A program made the translations under genes and the position numbers. From positions 2,135,525 to 2,199,524 of the forward strand of contig OU015570.1 of NCBI GenBank assembly GCA_907165135.1: a stretch of DNA of 64,000 nt. Direction: 5' to 3'. Position 1 is the first letter of the stretch, and each line of letters opens with the position of its first letter. The stretch comes from Oikopleura dioica (lineage: Eukaryota; Chordata; Appendicularia; Copelata; Oikopleuridae). Shown here piece after piece: positions 62,400 through 64,000 of this stretch. A model generated the notes under the pieces. That model saw nothing but the letters and a program-made list of their open reading frames with translations. It was not told where the DNA came from and did no database searches.

Positions 62400-63350
62400 T
62401 TTTTTCAGGGGATTACAGACAAAAAACGCCCCATTACAAAAAATTTTATCTTGAATCTAGCTTAAATTAGGCCGAGAATTACGGGAGTGGGATTAAAATT
62501 TTTCTATAACTTGTTCTTCGTAGTTTTCTATACATTTAAGGCTTGTAACTCGTCAATCCTTATTTTTTGCAAGGGTAAAATTATGCTCAAAATATTCATT
62601 TTCTAAAGATCTAAAAGTTTTATGTTGATGAAATCATCCAAAAATCAATATTTTAAGAGTTATATTTTTTGTGGAATAACCTTATATATTGATGAAAGAA
62701 TAAGATTTTAGCCTTGAAAAGGGCTTGGTTCTCTAGACTCGCAAATTGCGAATCCAGAAAAAATATGCGTCGCGACGTGACCAGCGCCAAGAAAAATCGC
62801 TGGCAAAGGGTGCAGCAAAGCCTCAATCATAAAGGGTGCATTACTTGCGCAATCCACTGAACTGCGTTTGTTTTGCTTCTCTCAAAATATCTTATATTTT
62901 CTGTTTAAATAAATCAACAATGTCAAGCGGTTAAATATATTTTATATTCCATTCGTAAGGCTGAAATAGATTCAATGTGCTATGGTGTCAATGTGTCAGT
63001 TATTTAATCCTTAAAGGGTATTGCCTCCAAATCGCCAGGAGGCATCTCCAAGGAGATTAAGGCTTAAATGAGGAAAGTTTCAACATTAAAGAGTTTACTA
63101 TCACTGGTTGCTTTACATTAAGTTGATCGACGTCGAGAAAAATAAAAAGAGAAATCTCGAATTTTTTCTTTCAAACTTCAGCGTAAAGACTATACCTAGG
63201 CTTTGCATTAGAAAAATCGTAATTTTTTCTAGCTTTGCAGGGGTGTTTTTTTCAGTGGAGGTGAAAGAGCAGTGTCTATTTAGTCAAAAACCACTTTTAA
63301 AAGAAAAATAAAATTGGGGAAAGACGATTTTCGGGGGATCAAAATCGGGA
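62400..63350. other. No gene or repeat recognised
   Basis: AT-rich sequence with only very short frames. Confidence 0.4.
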
Positions 63351-63354
63351 TGTA

Positions 63355-63986
63355 GGGCGCGTAGGGTCTGCAAAATGTAGACCGCGGGTCTGCACATGAA
63401 AAAAATGTACAGTTATTTATGGAATTTGTGGACATTTTTTGTCCCCTAGTTTTCTGAAAAATGTCCACAAATTTGATAATGAGCCTCGAAAAAAATGTCC
63501 CAACGAACTTGTTTAAATTTTTTCCTAGAAAGAAAATTTGATGATTTTTCTCAAAAAATAATGAGAAAAAGAATACAAGATTGAATCTAAAGACGTAAAT
63601 CTAAACAAAAATTAAGATTTTTGACGAAAAACAGTTCTTTGCAGGTAAAATTGGCTTCAATTACGAAAGTAAGACCATAAATTTAGAAGTAAAAGATATC
63701 AATTGAGAAAAAATGTCCACAAAGTTGATACCCTCTTTTTTGAATATGTCCCAAGAAAACCCCTTATAATCTGAAAAATGTCCACAAATTTGATGTCCAC
63801 AAATTCCATAAAAAACTGTATTTTCATTGAACAGGCGCTTTGATGCGCTGCGCGCCTCATCTTAGAGTAAGCTTCATCTTTGAACATTTCTAAATAAAAA
63901 CGGGCCAAAAAAGCCAAAATTTTGCTCGTCAGTGCAGACCCAGGGTCTGTTTTTGCAAACTCCGGGTAGGGCAGCCCTACGCGCCC
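63355..63986. mobile_element. TIR element F with GGGCGCGTAGGG ends
   Basis: Ends GGGCGCGTAGGG / CCCTACGCGCCC, with GCGGGTCTGCAC (63384) / GTGCAGACCC (63934) further in. It contains R3 and a GATGCGCTGCGCGCCTC motif. Its right end is 14 bp from the window end, so the duplication could not be checked. Confidence 0.6.
63410..63818. mobile_element. Short TIR element R3 (TA target)
   Basis: 409 bp, nearly identical to R1 and R2, TA at 63408-63409 and 63819-63820. Inserted in element F. Confidence 0.9.
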
Positions 63987-64000
63987 GACAAGAGCGTTTT

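Overview
The window is eukaryotic and almost wholly made of mobile DNA. Genes carry spliceosomal introns, several of them tiny (41-42 bp), and the mobile families are those of animals: env-bearing Ty3/gypsy-type LTR retrotransposons, a Penelope-like element, a MULE, hAT-like elements, and pogo/Tigger-, piggyBac- and TTAA-type short elements. A broken ADP/ATP translocase copy reads like an animal protein. Tiny introns, env-bearing gypsy elements and this mix fit a compact metazoan genome; a larvacean tunicate such as Oikopleura is my best guess, but nothing here proves the species.

Layout. 0-1 kb: one small two-exon membrane-protein gene. 2.2-2.7 kb: an unrecognised broken minus-strand gene. 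3.5-12.6 kb (minus strand): retrotransposon M with gag, zinc knuckles, protease, RT, RNase H, integrase with a GPY module and env. It is broken by stops, frameshifts and three inserted short elements. 13.4-14.0 kb: last two exons of a small RING-finger gene. 14.4-19.2 kb: pogo-like deletion derivatives, a foldback gene fragment and the end of a hAT-like element. 19.6-20.1 kb: ADP/ATP translocase pseudogene. 20.1-22.9 kb: Penelope-like element with inverted terminal arms, a GIY-YIG endonuclease and hammerhead-like folds. 23-26.3 kb: TTAA-type repeats and a 57-bp minisatellite of about 39 units. 26.5-30.4 kb: more short elements.

30.4-46.7 kb (plus strand): retrotransposon A, bounded by two nearly identical 226-bp repeats (LTRs) and a 4-bp target duplication. 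It carries a SAP-domain gag, a second gag with a 1.38-kb tandem duplication, pol and env, and has been hit by at least six insertions. 46.7-60.1 kb: retrotransposon C remnant, split by a MULE, which is split by a TTAA element, which is split by a hAT-like element with a nearly complete divergent transposase gene. 60.2-64 kb: further TIR elements, telomere-like repeats, a cluster of CTCF-like motifs and a solo promoter/LTR-like segment.

Most nesting calls rest on terminal inverted repeats plus visible target-site duplications (TA, TTA, TTAA, 5, 8 or 9 bp). In several cases the host reading frame resumes when the insert and one copy of the duplication are ignored. The relative order of insertion can therefore be read directly. 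Apart from the small membrane-protein gene and perhaps the RING gene, I see no intact host gene.
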